Source: Bradyrhizobium sp. CSS354
Lineage (GTDB): Bacteria; Pseudomonadota; Alphaproteobacteria; Rhizobiales; Xanthobacteraceae
Assembly (NCBI RefSeq): GCF_029051725.1
Contig: NZ_JAACFU010000010.1
Coordinates: 1-64,000 of the forward strand
Direction: 5' to 3'
Length of the DNA stretch: 64,000 nt
Under the pieces are notes generated by a model. It did not search any database. It saw only the letters and a list, made by a program, of their open reading frames with translations, and had not been told where the DNA came from. Shown piece after piece: positions 25,862 to 34,029 of the stretch (within the stretch, counting starts at the first letter, position 1; every line of letters starts with the position of its first letter). Position numbers and translations under genes: made by a program.

Positions 25862-27958
25862 TTACGCCGACCTGACCTCACCGAGGAAGCGGTCGAACTG
25901 TCCGGCGAGATCGCGTGACTGGGTCGAGAGCTGCTCGGCTGCGCCCAGCACCTCCCGCGCGGCCGTACCGGTGTCGTCGGCGGCGCGCTGCACGCCCGAT
26001 ATGTTGGTGTTGACCTCCTGGGTGCCGCGCGCGGCCTCCTGGACGCTGCGGGCGATCTCCTTGGTCGCCGAGCCCTGTTCCTCGATCGCGGCCGCAATCG
26101 CGGTGCCGATCTGGTCGATCTCGCCGATCACGTCGGCGACGTTGCGGATCGCGGTCACGGTCTCGTCGCTCGCGGCCTGGATCGCCGAAATCTGCTCGGA
26201 AATTTCGGTGGTGGCCTTGGCGGTCTGGCCCGCCAGCGATTTAACCTCGGCAGCAACCACCGCAAAGCCGCGGCCGGCCTCGCCGGCGCGGGCGGCCTCG
26301 ATGGTCGCGTTCAGCGCCAGCAAATTGGTCTGCTCGGCGATGCTCTGGATCAGCGTCACGACGTCGCCGATCTTCTGCGCGCCCTCGGCCAGCGCGCGGG
26401 CGGTGTCGCCGGTGCGGCGGGCGTTGTCGACGGCGCGGGCCGCGATCTCAGTGGATTGGGCCACTTGACGGCCGATCTCCGAGATCGAAGAGGTCAGCTC
26501 TTCGGTGGCGCTCGCGACGGTCTGCACGTTGCTCGATGTCTGCTGCGAGGCGGCGGCGACGACCGCGGCCTGGCTGTTGGTCTGGGCCGCCGTCGAGGTC
26601 ATCGACTGCGCCGTGCTTTCCATGGTGGAGGAGGCTTTCGACAGTCCGCCGACGAGCTCGGTGACCTTGGCTTCGAACGCGCGGGTGATCCCGTCGAGCG
26701 CCTGGGCGCGGCGCATCTTGCCGTCGTTCTCGGCCTGCTTCTCCGCCGCAAGGCTGTTGGCCCGGATCATGTTGTCCTTGAAGACCCGGACAGCCGCGGC
26801 CATTGCGCCGATTTCGTCGGAACGCTCGGCGCCGGGAATCTCTTCCGCGACCTCGCCGTCGGCAAGCCGCGACATCCGCGTCGTCAGGTTGACGATCGGA
26901 GCGCAGACCCGGCGGCGGACCGTGACGATGAGGCCGGCGCTGGCGATCAGCACGGCGAGGAGGCCCGCGAGTGCGATGGCGAAGCTGGTGTGGGCCGCAG
27001 TGGAAGCACCGGCGAGAATCTGCTCGGCGTTGTCGTAGAAGGCGTCGCGGACCTCGATGATGGTGCTGAGGCCGCGCTGCGTGGCGGTGTAATAGGTGTC
27101 CATGTCGTGTTCGTACTTGCCGCTGACCGCACCCTCCTTCACCAGCTTGAGCTCGCGGCCGAACTCTTCGATGTAGATCGCGTTGAATTTTTCCAGCGCC
27201 GCGGCGACGTTAGCCGGCGTTGCGGGATTGCCACGCAACTCCAGCAGCGACATCACGATCTGATCGTTGCGGCCCTGCGAGCGGCTGATCTCGGCCTTCT
27301 CGGTGTCGGTCGCTGGCTTCTTGCCCCCGACGAGATTCTTATGCAGGCTGGAGTTGAAGCCGCCCACGTCGCGCAATGTCATCGCGATGTTGGCGTAGCT
27401 GGCCTGCCGATAGGCATCGCCGTTGAGGATCGCCATGCGGCGGACCTGCTCGTTGAGCAGCGCGGTCACGCCGCCGTTAAGAACGGCGTTGTCGGCAACG
27501 ATCTTTTTGGCAGCGTCCTTGCGCGCCTCAGGCGGGCCCGACATCGCCTTGTCGATGGCCTCGCGCAGTGCGGTGAACTTCGAGTTGATGGCGTCGATGT
27601 TGCCGCCGGTCGTGTTGCCGTCGTCGAACGGGCCGGGCAGTTCCTTGCGCAGCGCGTTCATCGTGTCGCGGGCGGCATCGGTCTGCTTGCGCAGCTTGCC
27701 CTGCTCGGCAAGCAGCGCCGGGTCGACGGCGGGAGGGCCATAGAGGATGTTGGTGGAAAAGCCGCGCTCGGGATTGAGGTAGCGCGGGATGTCGCTGACG
27801 GCGCGAACGATCGCCAGCCGCCCCTGGGCTTCGGTGATCCGCTCCATCGTCTGGTATTTCGTCACGGCGACGTAGACGGCGAGGCCGCCGCCCACGGTCG
27901 AGAGCGAAACGATGGCGGTGGTCAGGAGCGTACCGATTTTCATGATTCTGTCCGGCAA
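25862..27958 (-). CDS. Methyl-accepting chemotaxis protein
   Basis: A 698-residue transmembrane chemoreceptor. TM1 is near residues 8-30. A ~290-residue periplasmic helical sensor domain follows, containing a PERGFS motif reminiscent of NIT-type (nitrate/nitrite-sensing) or other helical-bundle domains. TM2 is near 326-348, then a HAMP domain (about 350-400) and the conserved cytoplasmic signalling tip (AEQTNLLALNATIEAARAGE). There is no C-terminal methyltransferase-docking pentapeptide of the xWxxF type. The ligand is unknown. It is a lone chemoreceptor with no che genes in the window. Confidence 0.93.
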   Translation of the reverse strand: MPDRIMKIGTLLTTAIVSLSTVGGGLAVYVAVTKYQTMERITEAQGRLAIVRAVSDIPRYLNPERGFSTNILYGPPAVDPALLAEQGKLRKQTDAARDTMNALRKELPGPFDDGNTTGGNIDAINSKFTALREAIDKAMSGPPEARKDAAKKIVADNAVLNGGVTALLNEQVRRMAILNGDAYRQASYANIAMTLRDVGGFNSSLHKNLVGGKKPATDTEKAEISRSQGRNDQIVMSLLELRGNPATPANVAAALEKFNAIYIEEFGRELKLVKEGAVSGKYEHDMDTYYTATQRGLSTIIEVRDAFYDNAEQILAGASTAAHTSFAIALAGLLAVLIASAGLIVTVRRRVCAPIVNLTTRMSRLADGEVAEEIPGAERSDEIGAMAAAVRVFKDNMIRANSLAAEKQAENDGKMRRAQALDGITRAFEAKVTELVGGLSKASSTMESTAQSMTSTAAQTNSQAAVVAAASQQTSSNVQTVASATEELTSSISEIGRQVAQSTEIAARAVDNARRTGDTARALAEGAQKIGDVVTLIQSIAEQTNLLALNATIEAARAGEAGRGFAVVAAEVKSLAGQTAKATTEISEQISAIQAASDETVTAIRNVADVIGEIDQIGTAIAAAIEEQGSATKEIARSVQEAARGTQEVNTNISGVQRAADDTGTAAREVLGAAEQLSTQSRDLAGQFDRFLGEVRSA

Positions 27959-28030
27959 CTGGCGCGGGAAATTATTTGCACGGACAATAGGCAGGCGATG
28001 TTAATCCCGGGTTTACGCTGGTGGCCGCGG

Positions 28031-28471
28031 TCACTTGGGCTGTCGGTCAAGGGCCGCGAGGATATCGAGCGTTGCCTGATCGCGCCCGCCCGAAAAATAG
28101 CGGGCGAGCGCCTCGTCGAAAACGGGCTCATTGGACACGGTGTCGAACAGCGTCATCGACGAATGGAATTTGGCGTCATCGGGCGCGCCGAGGATGGCGT
28201 TGATGGTCCGGCCCTCGACAGCGAGCACCAGCCTCGTGCATTCGATCAGGCGCGGACCGAGGATGGGGTGGGCGAGGTAGGCGCTGGCCTCGGCGCGGGA
28301 GGCGATGGCGTAGCGCTGCGACCTGGCGCTGAAGCCGAGGCCGGCGATTTGGGGGAAGACGAACCACATCCAGTGGCTCTGCTTTCGGCCCCGGGTCAGC
28401 TCCCCCTGGATGTCGCGATAGACCGGGTCCTGGGCCCGGACAAAGCGTTCCAGATCGAACGGATCGGTCAT
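28031..28471 (-). CDS. DUF1810 family protein
   Basis: 146 residues from the ATG at 28471. It shows the full DUF1810 pattern: an early FVRAQDPVY, then GRKQSHWMWFVFPQIAGLG, AYLAHPILGPRL and the FHSSMTLF block. Cytosolic. The family is widespread and small; related proteins have been linked to calpastatin-like naming but have no established role. It shares a divergent upstream region with the Tlde1-type gene, occupied by five 11-bp tandem repeats. Confidence 0.92.
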   Translation of the reverse strand: MTDPFDLERFVRAQDPVYRDIQGELTRGRKQSHWMWFVFPQIAGLGFSARSQRYAIASRAEASAYLAHPILGPRLIECTRLVLAVEGRTINAILGAPDDAKFHSSMTLFDTVSNEPVFDEALARYFSGGRDQATLDILAALDRQPK

Positions 28472-28499
28472 AAGATACCTTGGGATACCCTGGAATGGC

Positions 28500-28554
28500 T
28501 TGCCGGAGCCTTGCCGGAGCCTTGCCAGACCCTTGCCAGACCCCTGCCGGCCCC
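28500..28554 (+). repeat. Five tandem 11-bp repeats in a divergent promoter region
   Basis: Five consecutive units: TTGCCGGAGCC twice, TTGCCAGACCC twice and CTGCCGGCCCC once. The period matches one helical turn. The array lies between the divergent DUF1810 (start 28471) and DUF2778 (start 28647) genes, so copy number could shift promoter spacing. Not a CRISPR: there are no spacers. Confidence 0.8.
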
Positions 28555-28646
28555 GATTATGCCTAACTTTTGGCTCCCAATGTGGTAGCTGGTATAGAAT
28601 CTCCGGGTGGGGGTGGGTCCCCCCGGGGGTCGATTTTGGGGAGCTG

Positions 28647-29666
28647 ATGGTTTCCGACCGGGCACAAGCCGAGAGGCTATTGTCGCGCCGCCGTATTGGG
28701 CGAGCCGAGACGATATTGCTGTCTCTGGCCGCCGTCGCGCTGGCGCTGGGCGCCGCCGCCTGGGTCGCGGACATCGGCGGCTCGGCCTCGCTTGTCACCG
28801 CCGCACTGCCGCCGGCCAATGCCCCTTCATTCGATGATCGTTTCGCTTCGGCATCGGGCAGCCCGCCCGCCCGCGAGCTCGGCCTGCGGACGCTGGAGCG
28901 CTCGGCAGTGAGTGCAGTCCAGCTCAAGCTGCGCGACGCCAAGGCGATGCTCGCCCAGAAGCTCCAGGGCGACGACTGGCGCTCGACCCTGACCGACGAC
29001 GACCGGCACATTTCCGAAGAGGCGAGACTTTCGCAGCGTGCTGACGCGATCCCGATGCCGCGCTCGCGCCCGCCCCAAGCCGACATCTCTGCCCAGATCG
29101 CCTCGAGCCAGGCCTATGCCGAGACCAACCCCCGGGTCGACAACCGCAACTTCTTCGAAAAATTCACCGACAAGATCAGGCTGGCCTCGCTGACGCCCGA
29201 CAGCGGCCTGTTCGGCAAGGCGCCCGATCTCGCCGCGCTCGGTTACGATTCGCGCACCGCGGTCTACGACATCTCGGCCAAGGCGCTTTACCTGCCGAGC
29301 GGCCTCGCGCTGGAAGCGCATTCGGGCATGGGCGCGCTGATGGACGACCCGGAGCACGTCGACCAGCGCATGGTTGGCGCCACCCCGCCCGCGACCTACG
29401 ACCTGAAGCCGCGCGAGAAACTGTTTCACGGCGTCCGCGCACTGCGCTTGACGCCCACCGAGGGCACCAGCGCGCTCGGCCGCGTCGGCTTGCTCACCCA
29501 TAATTACATGCTCGGGCCCCGTGGCGACTCCAACGGTTGCGTTTCGATCAAGGACTATGATCGATTCATGAAGGCCTACGACAACGGTGAGTTCAACCGT
29601 CTGGTCGTGGTGCCCCGGCTGACCCCGTCGGCGACTGCCTCGCAGCGCGCGAGCACTGAGTCCTGA
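28647..29666 (+). CDS. Membrane-anchored DUF2778 / Tlde1-type protein
   Basis: 339 residues from ATG 28647 (GGGGAG upstream). One N-terminal transmembrane helix (about residues 24-46), a ~170-residue Pro/Ser/Asp-rich periplasmic linker, then the Tlde1/DUF2778 domain. The catalytic-type motif LEAHSGMGA lies near 220, then TYDLKPREKLFHGVRALRL and the Cys motif GDSNGCVSIKDYDRF near 293-307. In Salmonella this domain is a type VI effector acting as L,D-carboxypeptidase/transpeptidase on peptidoglycan. Here there are no T6SS or immunity genes and the protein looks anchored, so an envelope-remodelling housekeeping role is more likely. Confidence 0.87.
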   Translation: MVSDRAQAERLLSRRRIGRAETILLSLAAVALALGAAAWVADIGGSASLVTAALPPANAPSFDDRFASASGSPPARELGLRTLERSAVSAVQLKLRDAKAMLAQKLQGDDWRSTLTDDDRHISEEARLSQRADAIPMPRSRPPQADISAQIASSQAYAETNPRVDNRNFFEKFTDKIRLASLTPDSGLFGKAPDLAALGYDSRTAVYDISAKALYLPSGLALEAHSGMGALMDDPEHVDQRMVGATPPATYDLKPREKLFHGVRALRLTPTEGTSALGRVGLLTHNYMLGPRGDSNGCVSIKDYDRFMKAYDNGEFNRLVVVPRLTPSATASQRASTES

Positions 29667-29691
29667 TATCTGCGCCTGATATTTGCCTGCT

Positions 29692-29711
29692 ACGGCGGGG
29701 CTGCCGTTTTC
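29692..29711 (+). terminator. Weak hairpin terminator after the DUF2778 gene
   Basis: ACGGC and GCCGT arms around a 6-nt loop, followed by TTTTCCC. The stem is short, so this is only a candidate rho-independent terminator. Confidence 0.35.
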
Positions 29712-29745
29712 CCTTCGTTAAGCCGTCATCGTCCAGAAGCAGCCC

Positions 29746-30003
29746 ATGAGTGATCCGCAAAATTCCGAGACCCCGCTGCGCACGACGTTCAAGATCAAGC
29801 TGAACGGCGACACGCTGGCGATTGCGACCGTCGGCCAGGCCTATCAATTCCTCACCAACTTCAAATCGGTCGAGTGGATGGAATTCCGCTCGCTGCATGA
29901 AGACGCGGTCGCAGCGCTCGAAGGCGCCGCCGAGAACGCCATGCTCGTCGTGCAGGCGACCAACGCCGTGCGCGCGCTGTTTGTCAGCGCCAAGCTGCTC
30001 TGA
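29746..30003 (+). CDS. Small DUF982-like protein
   Basis: 85 residues with ATG at 29746. The layout (a short beta-strand pair, then VGQAYQFL, an acidic/aromatic loop WMEFRSLHEDAVAALEGA and a final helix VRALFVSAKLL) matches the DUF982 type of small proteins frequent in rhizobia, whose function is unknown. Cytosolic, no cysteines. It is a short stand-alone gene. Confidence 0.7.
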   Translation: MSDPQNSETPLRTTFKIKLNGDTLAIATVGQAYQFLTNFKSVEWMEFRSLHEDAVAALEGAAENAMLVVQATNAVRALFVSAKLL

Positions 30004-30032
30004 GAGCGACACGGCAAATATTTGGGGAGATT

Positions 30033-30063
30033 CCCGGATTGCGCTGCGCTCCATCCGGGCTAC
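30033..30063 (-). repeat. Single REP unit, inverted orientation
   Basis: One 31-bp copy (CCCGGATTGCGCTGCGC, TCCATCCGGGCTAC). No partner unit is found next to it, unlike the other REP loci. It lies between the DUF982-like gene and the TRAP binding-protein gene. Confidence 0.85.
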
Positions 30064-30160
30064 CGCTCACGGCTTGGACTCCGCTATAGGGACAGGCAAT
30101 GGTCTGCGAAGATCGCGCTCAAGCCGATACGTTGAAACATAGTTCAGGGAGAGACCCATC

Positions 30161-31252
30161 ATGAAACGCCGTACATTTCTCAAGGGAGGCGCGCTCGCCG
30201 GCGCGACGACGCTGGTTGCCGCACCCGCGATTGCGCAGAGCGCGCCCGAGATCAAATGGCGCCTGACGTCGAGCTTCCCGAAGTCGCTCGACACCATCTA
30301 CGGCACCGCGCAGACTTTTGCGAAATATGTTGCCGAGGCCACCGACAACAAATTCCAGATCCAGACCTTTGCGGCCGGCGAGCTCGTCCCCGGCCTGCAG
30401 GCGCTCGATGCGGTCAGCACAGCCTCTGTCGACATGGCGCAGACCCCGCTCTATTTCTACATCGGCAAGGAGCCGGCGCTGGCCTATGCGACCGGCGCGC
30501 CATTCGGCATGAACCATCGCCATCAGGAGTCCTGGTGGCATTTCGGCGGCGGCGCCGACCTTACCAACGAGGCGCTGAAGCCGTTCAAGGCGCATGCGAT
30601 CCTCTGCGGCAATTCCGGCACCCAGATGGGCGGCTGGTTCCGCAAGGAGATCAAGACCGTCGACGATCTCAAGGGCCTGAAATTCCGCATCGCCGGCATG
30701 GGCGGCCATGTGCTGGCGCGGCTCGGCGTGGTGCCGCAACAGATCGCGGGCGGCGATATCTATCCGGCGCTGGAGAAGGGCACGATCGACGCGGTCGAAT
30801 TCGTCGGCCCCTATGACGACGAAAAGCTCGGCTTCCAGAAGGTCGCCAAATACTACTACTTCCCGGGCTGGTGGGAGGGCGGCGCCATGCTGCACATGAT
30901 CGTCAACGACGAGAAGTGGGCGTCGTTGCCCAAGCAGTACCAGTCGATCGTCAACCAGGCCGCGTCGGCCGCGGGCGCCTGGATGCTCGAGAAATACGAC
31001 AGCGTGAATCCGGCGGCGCTGAAGCGGCTGATCGCCAATGGCGCGGACCTGAAGGCGTTTCCGCAGCCGGTGCTGGAGGCCTGTTATGCCGCGACCCAGG
31101 ACCATCTGAACGAGCTCGCCACCAAGAGCGACCTGTTCAAGCGCACCAAGGAAAGCCACGACGCCTATATGAAGGAGCTGCTGTTCTACACGCAGATCGC
31201 GGAGAATTTTTACGACAATTATCTGCTCGGCAAGATGCGCAACAAGGCTTGA
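30161..31252 (+). CDS. Orphan TRAP transporter substrate-binding protein (DctP/TakP-like)
   Basis: A 363-residue periplasmic binding protein with a Tat-like leader (KRRTFLKGG at residues 2-10, cleavage near AIAQS). Family blocks include the arginine-containing ligand-anchor region LKFRIAGMGG (about 170-180) and IYPALEKGTIDAVEFVGPYDD, which closely resembles TakP of the TRAP family that binds 2-oxo acids as a dimer. No DctQ/DctM membrane subunits occur in the window, so it is either an orphan serving another system or a sensor. The substrate is likely a carboxylate by analogy. Confidence 0.9.
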   Translation: MKRRTFLKGGALAGATTLVAAPAIAQSAPEIKWRLTSSFPKSLDTIYGTAQTFAKYVAEATDNKFQIQTFAAGELVPGLQALDAVSTASVDMAQTPLYFYIGKEPALAYATGAPFGMNHRHQESWWHFGGGADLTNEALKPFKAHAILCGNSGTQMGGWFRKEIKTVDDLKGLKFRIAGMGGHVLARLGVVPQQIAGGDIYPALEKGTIDAVEFVGPYDDEKLGFQKVAKYYYFPGWWEGGAMLHMIVNDEKWASLPKQYQSIVNQAASAAGAWMLEKYDSVNPAALKRLIANGADLKAFPQPVLEACYAATQDHLNELATKSDLFKRTKESHDAYMKELLFYTQIAENFYDNYLLGKMRNKA

Positions 31253-31267
31253 GTGCGCAAAACTCCC

Positions 31268-31355
31268 GTAGGGTGGGCAAAGGCGCACTTGCGCCGTGCC
31301 CACCACTGCTTGCTTGACTCGCCATGGTGGGCAGGCTTCGCTTTGCCCACCCTAC
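31268..31355. repeat. Long palindromic repeat between convergent genes
   Basis: The outer arms GTAGGGTGGGCAAAG and CTTTGCCCACCCTAC are perfect 15-bp inverted copies. The inner part contains two further GTGGGCA/TGCCCAC hairpins. It fills the gap between the convergent TRAP binding protein and ABC ATPase genes and could terminate both. A third dispersed repeat family by its look. Confidence 0.75.
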
Positions 31356-31375
31356 AGCATCTATCGTGCGGTGAA

Positions 31376-32158
31376 TTAAGCCGCGCCCAGCCCGAGCTTC
31401 TCGTAAATCCGCCGTGCATAGGCGCCGAATGCGTCCGTCGTCTTGAGCGGAAGGTCACGCGGGAAGGGCAGGTCGATCGGGAAATAATCGGCCATCTTCG
31501 CCGGGCCTGCTGTCAGCACAGCGCAGTGCGATGACAGGAACACGGCCTCCTGGATCGAGTGGGTGATGAAGATGATGGTCTTGCCGCTCTCGCGCCAGAT
31601 CCGCAGCATCTCCAAGTTCATCTGCTCGCGGGTCAAGGCGTCGAGCGCGCCGAACGGCTCGTCCATCAGGATCAGTTTCGGGTCGTGAATGAAGGCGCGC
31701 GCGATGGCGGTGCGCTGCTGCATGCCGCCGGACAACTCTCGCGGATATTTCTGCTCGTAGCCGGCAAGTCCCACCAGATTGAGCAGATCGCGCGCCCGCT
31801 CGCGCGCGGCCTTGATGGGAAGGCCGACGATCTCCGCCGGCAGCAGCACGTTGTCCAGGATCGTCCGCCATTTCAGCAGCAGCGCCTGCTGGAATACCAT
31901 GCCGATGTCGCGGGTCGGATCGAACGGGCTTTTGGCATTGCCGATCTTCACCGTGCCGCCGTCGGCGTCGTGCAGGCCGGCCAAAATCTTCATCACCGTG
32001 GTCTTGCCGCAGCCGGATGGGCCGACCAGCGAGACAAGCTCACCCTCCTGCACGTCCATGGTGACGTCGGACACCGCCAGGAATTCGGCTCCGCCGCTGC
32101 GATACACCTTGCGGACGCCTTGCAGGCTGATGAAGGGGTTTGAGCTCATGCCAGCCAT
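31376..32158 (-). CDS. ABC transporter ATP-binding protein (nitrate/sulfonate/taurine/pyrimidine class)
   Basis: 260 residues with Walker A GPSGCGKTT, Q-loop VFQQALL, signature LSGGMQQR, Walker B LILMDEPFGALD and the switch His in FITHSIQEA. It matches the SsuB/TauB/NrtD class that pairs with NMT1/THI5-type binding proteins. It is the last gene of the five-gene operon beginning with the matching permease at 35855. Its start overlaps the preceding gene by 13 bases. With the permease and the divergent binding protein it completes one importer. Confidence 0.93.
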   Translation of the reverse strand: MAGMSSNPFISLQGVRKVYRSGGAEFLAVSDVTMDVQEGELVSLVGPSGCGKTTVMKILAGLHDADGGTVKIGNAKSPFDPTRDIGMVFQQALLLKWRTILDNVLLPAEIVGLPIKAARERARDLLNLVGLAGYEQKYPRELSGGMQQRTAIARAFIHDPKLILMDEPFGALDALTREQMNLEMLRIWRESGKTIIFITHSIQEAVFLSSHCAVLTAGPAKMADYFPIDLPFPRDLPLKTTDAFGAYARRIYEKLGLGAA

Positions 32159-33201
32159 TTGTTCAAGTTTGCGGCCACGAACGCGTCGTCGCTGAGGTCG
32201 GAATGCTCGCGAGTGACGCGGTCGATCTCATCCTTCTGGCCGTGGCTAAGGCCCTCGTTCGGATCGAGGCACCACAGGCCCTGCATCAGGCTCTGTCGTC
32301 GCAGCACCTCATGGCAGCCGGCGATGCAGCCGTGAAAATTGTTGGCGACGTCGAAGAATGCGCTGTTGCAGTCGGTGACGCGGGCATCGAGCGCGAGCAA
32401 ATCGGCCGGGACGCTGTCCTTGTGCCGTGCCGCTCTGCAGCGCTCGAACTGTTTTATGGCGCTCGCGGTCCAAACCGACCAGTGGCCGAGCAGTCCGCCC
32501 TTGAAATAAGTGCGCGTGGTGATTCCGTTGTCACGGAGGTCGAACGGCAGCATCAGATCGAGCAGGATGTGGTCGTCATTGCCGGTATAGAGCGCAACGC
32601 GGTCGAGCGCGCCGGCCGCCGCGACGCCGCGCAGAACATCAAGGGTCCTGTAGCGGTTGAAGGGCGCGATCTTGATCGCGATGACATTGTCGATCGAGGC
32701 AAAACGCTGCCAGAACCGGCTCGACAGGACCAGGCCGCCGACGGCCGGCTGAAGATAGAAGCCGACCAGCGGAATTTCGGCAGCGACCGCTGCGCAATGC
32801 GCGATGATCTCGTCCTCCGACGCGCCCTTCATCGCAGCGAGACTGAGGAGCCCTGCGTGGTAGCCGATGTCGCGCGCGGTGCGGGCTTCGATGGTGGCCT
32901 GCCTGGTCGGACCGGCGAGGCCCGCGACCAGCGCCAGCGGACGCTTGGTCCAGTTCGCCGCAGTCTCGGCGGCGAGTTCGAGCACGGGACGGTAGAGGCC
33001 GACATCGCGGATCGCAAACTGCGTGGTGTGCACGCCGACCGCAAGGCCGCCGGAGCCGGCGTCGATGTAATAGCGCGTCAGCGCGCGCTGATGCTTTGTG
33101 TCGAGCTGGCGTTCGGCGGTGAGCGCGAGGGGATGCGCCGGCAGCACGGTGCCGTCGGCGATCAGCTTGCGGATCTCGCTGTTGATCTGGCTGTGGTGCA
33201 T
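32146..33201 (-). CDS. Dihydrodipicolinate synthase-family protein
   Basis: A 351-residue DapA/NAL superfamily TIM barrel, longer than DapA (~292) because of N- and C-terminal extensions. Visible active-site elements: the Schiff-base Lys in IAIKIAPFNRY and the Tyr in GFYLQPAVGG, so aldolase-type chemistry is plausible. The phosphate/carboxylate loop of DapA (GTTGE) is replaced by SGGLAVGVHT. It lies between a GNAT gene (6-bp gap) and an ABC ATPase gene (overlap), so its substrate is probably imported by this transporter. Substrate unknown. Confidence 0.87.
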   Translation of the reverse strand: MHHSQINSEIRKLIADGTVLPAHPLALTAERQLDTKHQRALTRYYIDAGSGGLAVGVHTTQFAIRDVGLYRPVLELAAETAANWTKRPLALVAGLAGPTRQATIEARTARDIGYHAGLLSLAAMKGASEDEIIAHCAAVAAEIPLVGFYLQPAVGGLVLSSRFWQRFASIDNVIAIKIAPFNRYRTLDVLRGVAAAGALDRVALYTGNDDHILLDLMLPFDLRDNGITTRTYFKGGLLGHWSVWTASAIKQFERCRAARHKDSVPADLLALDARVTDCNSAFFDVANNFHGCIAGCHEVLRRQSLMQGLWCLDPNEGLSHGQKDEIDRVTREHSDLSDDAFVAANLNKWLA

Positions 33202-33207
33202 GATGTC

Positions 33208-34029
33208 CTATCCGAATTCGGGGCCGGCGACGGCGAATGGCATTTCTTCACCTGTGGCAGTGGCGGGGCCGAACCGCATGCGCTGGAACGGACGTTCGAT
33301 GCTCCAGCCCGATGCGGTCAATCCTTCAGGGAACCCAGGTTGCGACGCGACGGCGTCGAGCAGCAGCGGGCCGGTTTCCGATCGCGCGATGGCATCGACC
33401 AAGGTCAGCGCGGCTGCGGCGTCGTCGGCAAACAGCGGGCCGATATGGCGCGCCGTGCGTCCGTCGCGAACCAGCGCGATGGCGCCGCTCGCGGAGACGA
33501 TGCGTGAGCCGGGCCGCTGCGCAAAGGCAGAGAGCAGGGCGGTTCGATCGAGGCCCGTAGCGCGCCGGTCACGCGCGCGGAGCGCGTCGAGCGGCGCGGA
33601 TGAAGGTGCCTGCTCCGACGTTGAAGCGGATTTCACCAGCCTGAGGCGGCGCAACTGCAGGGTCGGCGTGAACCCGAGCGGCCCATAGACGGCGGCACCA
33701 TCCGGCGTCGCGTCGAGCCAGCTCGTCAGGTTGCGTTTGCCTGCCGTCGCCAGGCAGGCGTCGACGAGCCGCGTGGCGAGACCGCGCCGGCGGTGGCTTG
33801 CCGTCACCAGCACCATGCTGATCCAGGCGTTGTTGCCGGGGTAGGGCAAGAGCGCCGCGGTCGCGACCAGTTGCGTGCCATCACGGATGCCGAACACGAT
33901 GCCGTCGCTTAGGAAAAAGCGCCAGTCGTCTTCATTCTGGTTCCAGTGCGCCTCTGTCGAGAGCGCGAGGCCTGCCGCAGCATCCTCGACGCCAAGCCGG
34001 ATGACGCGCGGAGCGTCAGTAGCGTCCAT
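33208..34029 (-). CDS. GNAT family N-acetyltransferase
   Basis: 273 residues. The acetyl-CoA pyrophosphate loop is visible as HRRRGLATRLVDACL (near residues 87-101), preceded by the SMVLVT strand. The C-terminal ~120 residues form a second GNAT-like part (LVRDGRTARHIGPLFA), as in tandem-fold acetyltransferases. Cytosolic. It overlaps the epimerase-like gene by 14 bases and sits 6 bp before the DHDPS-like gene, so it probably acetylates an intermediate of the same pathway. The acceptor is unknown. Confidence 0.87.
   Translation of the reverse strand: MDATDAPRVIRLGVEDAAAGLALSTEAHWNQNEDDWRFFLSDGIVFGIRDGTQLVATAALLPYPGNNAWISMVLVTASHRRRGLATRLVDACLATAGKRNLTSWLDATPDGAAVYGPLGFTPTLQLRRLRLVKSASTSEQAPSSAPLDALRARDRRATGLDRTALLSAFAQRPGSRIVSASGAIALVRDGRTARHIGPLFADDAAAALTLVDAIARSETGPLLLDAVASQPGFPEGLTASGWSIERPFQRMRFGPATATGEEMPFAVAGPEFG

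Noticed and set aside
28001..28015. A CtrA-type box upstream of the chemoreceptor (TTAA-N7-TTTA)
   Set aside because: It has one mismatch. By simple composition a few such matches are expected by chance in this window, so it was not listed.
28500..28554. CRISPR array
   Set aside because: The repeats are adjacent with no spacers and only 11 bp long; the same holds for the 13-bp repeats at 54270-54321.
26456..28588. A 700-residue plus-strand frame opposite the chemoreceptor
   Set aside because: Antisense to a clear methyl-accepting chemotaxis protein and composed of shadow-type Arg/Gly/Asp-rich sequence.
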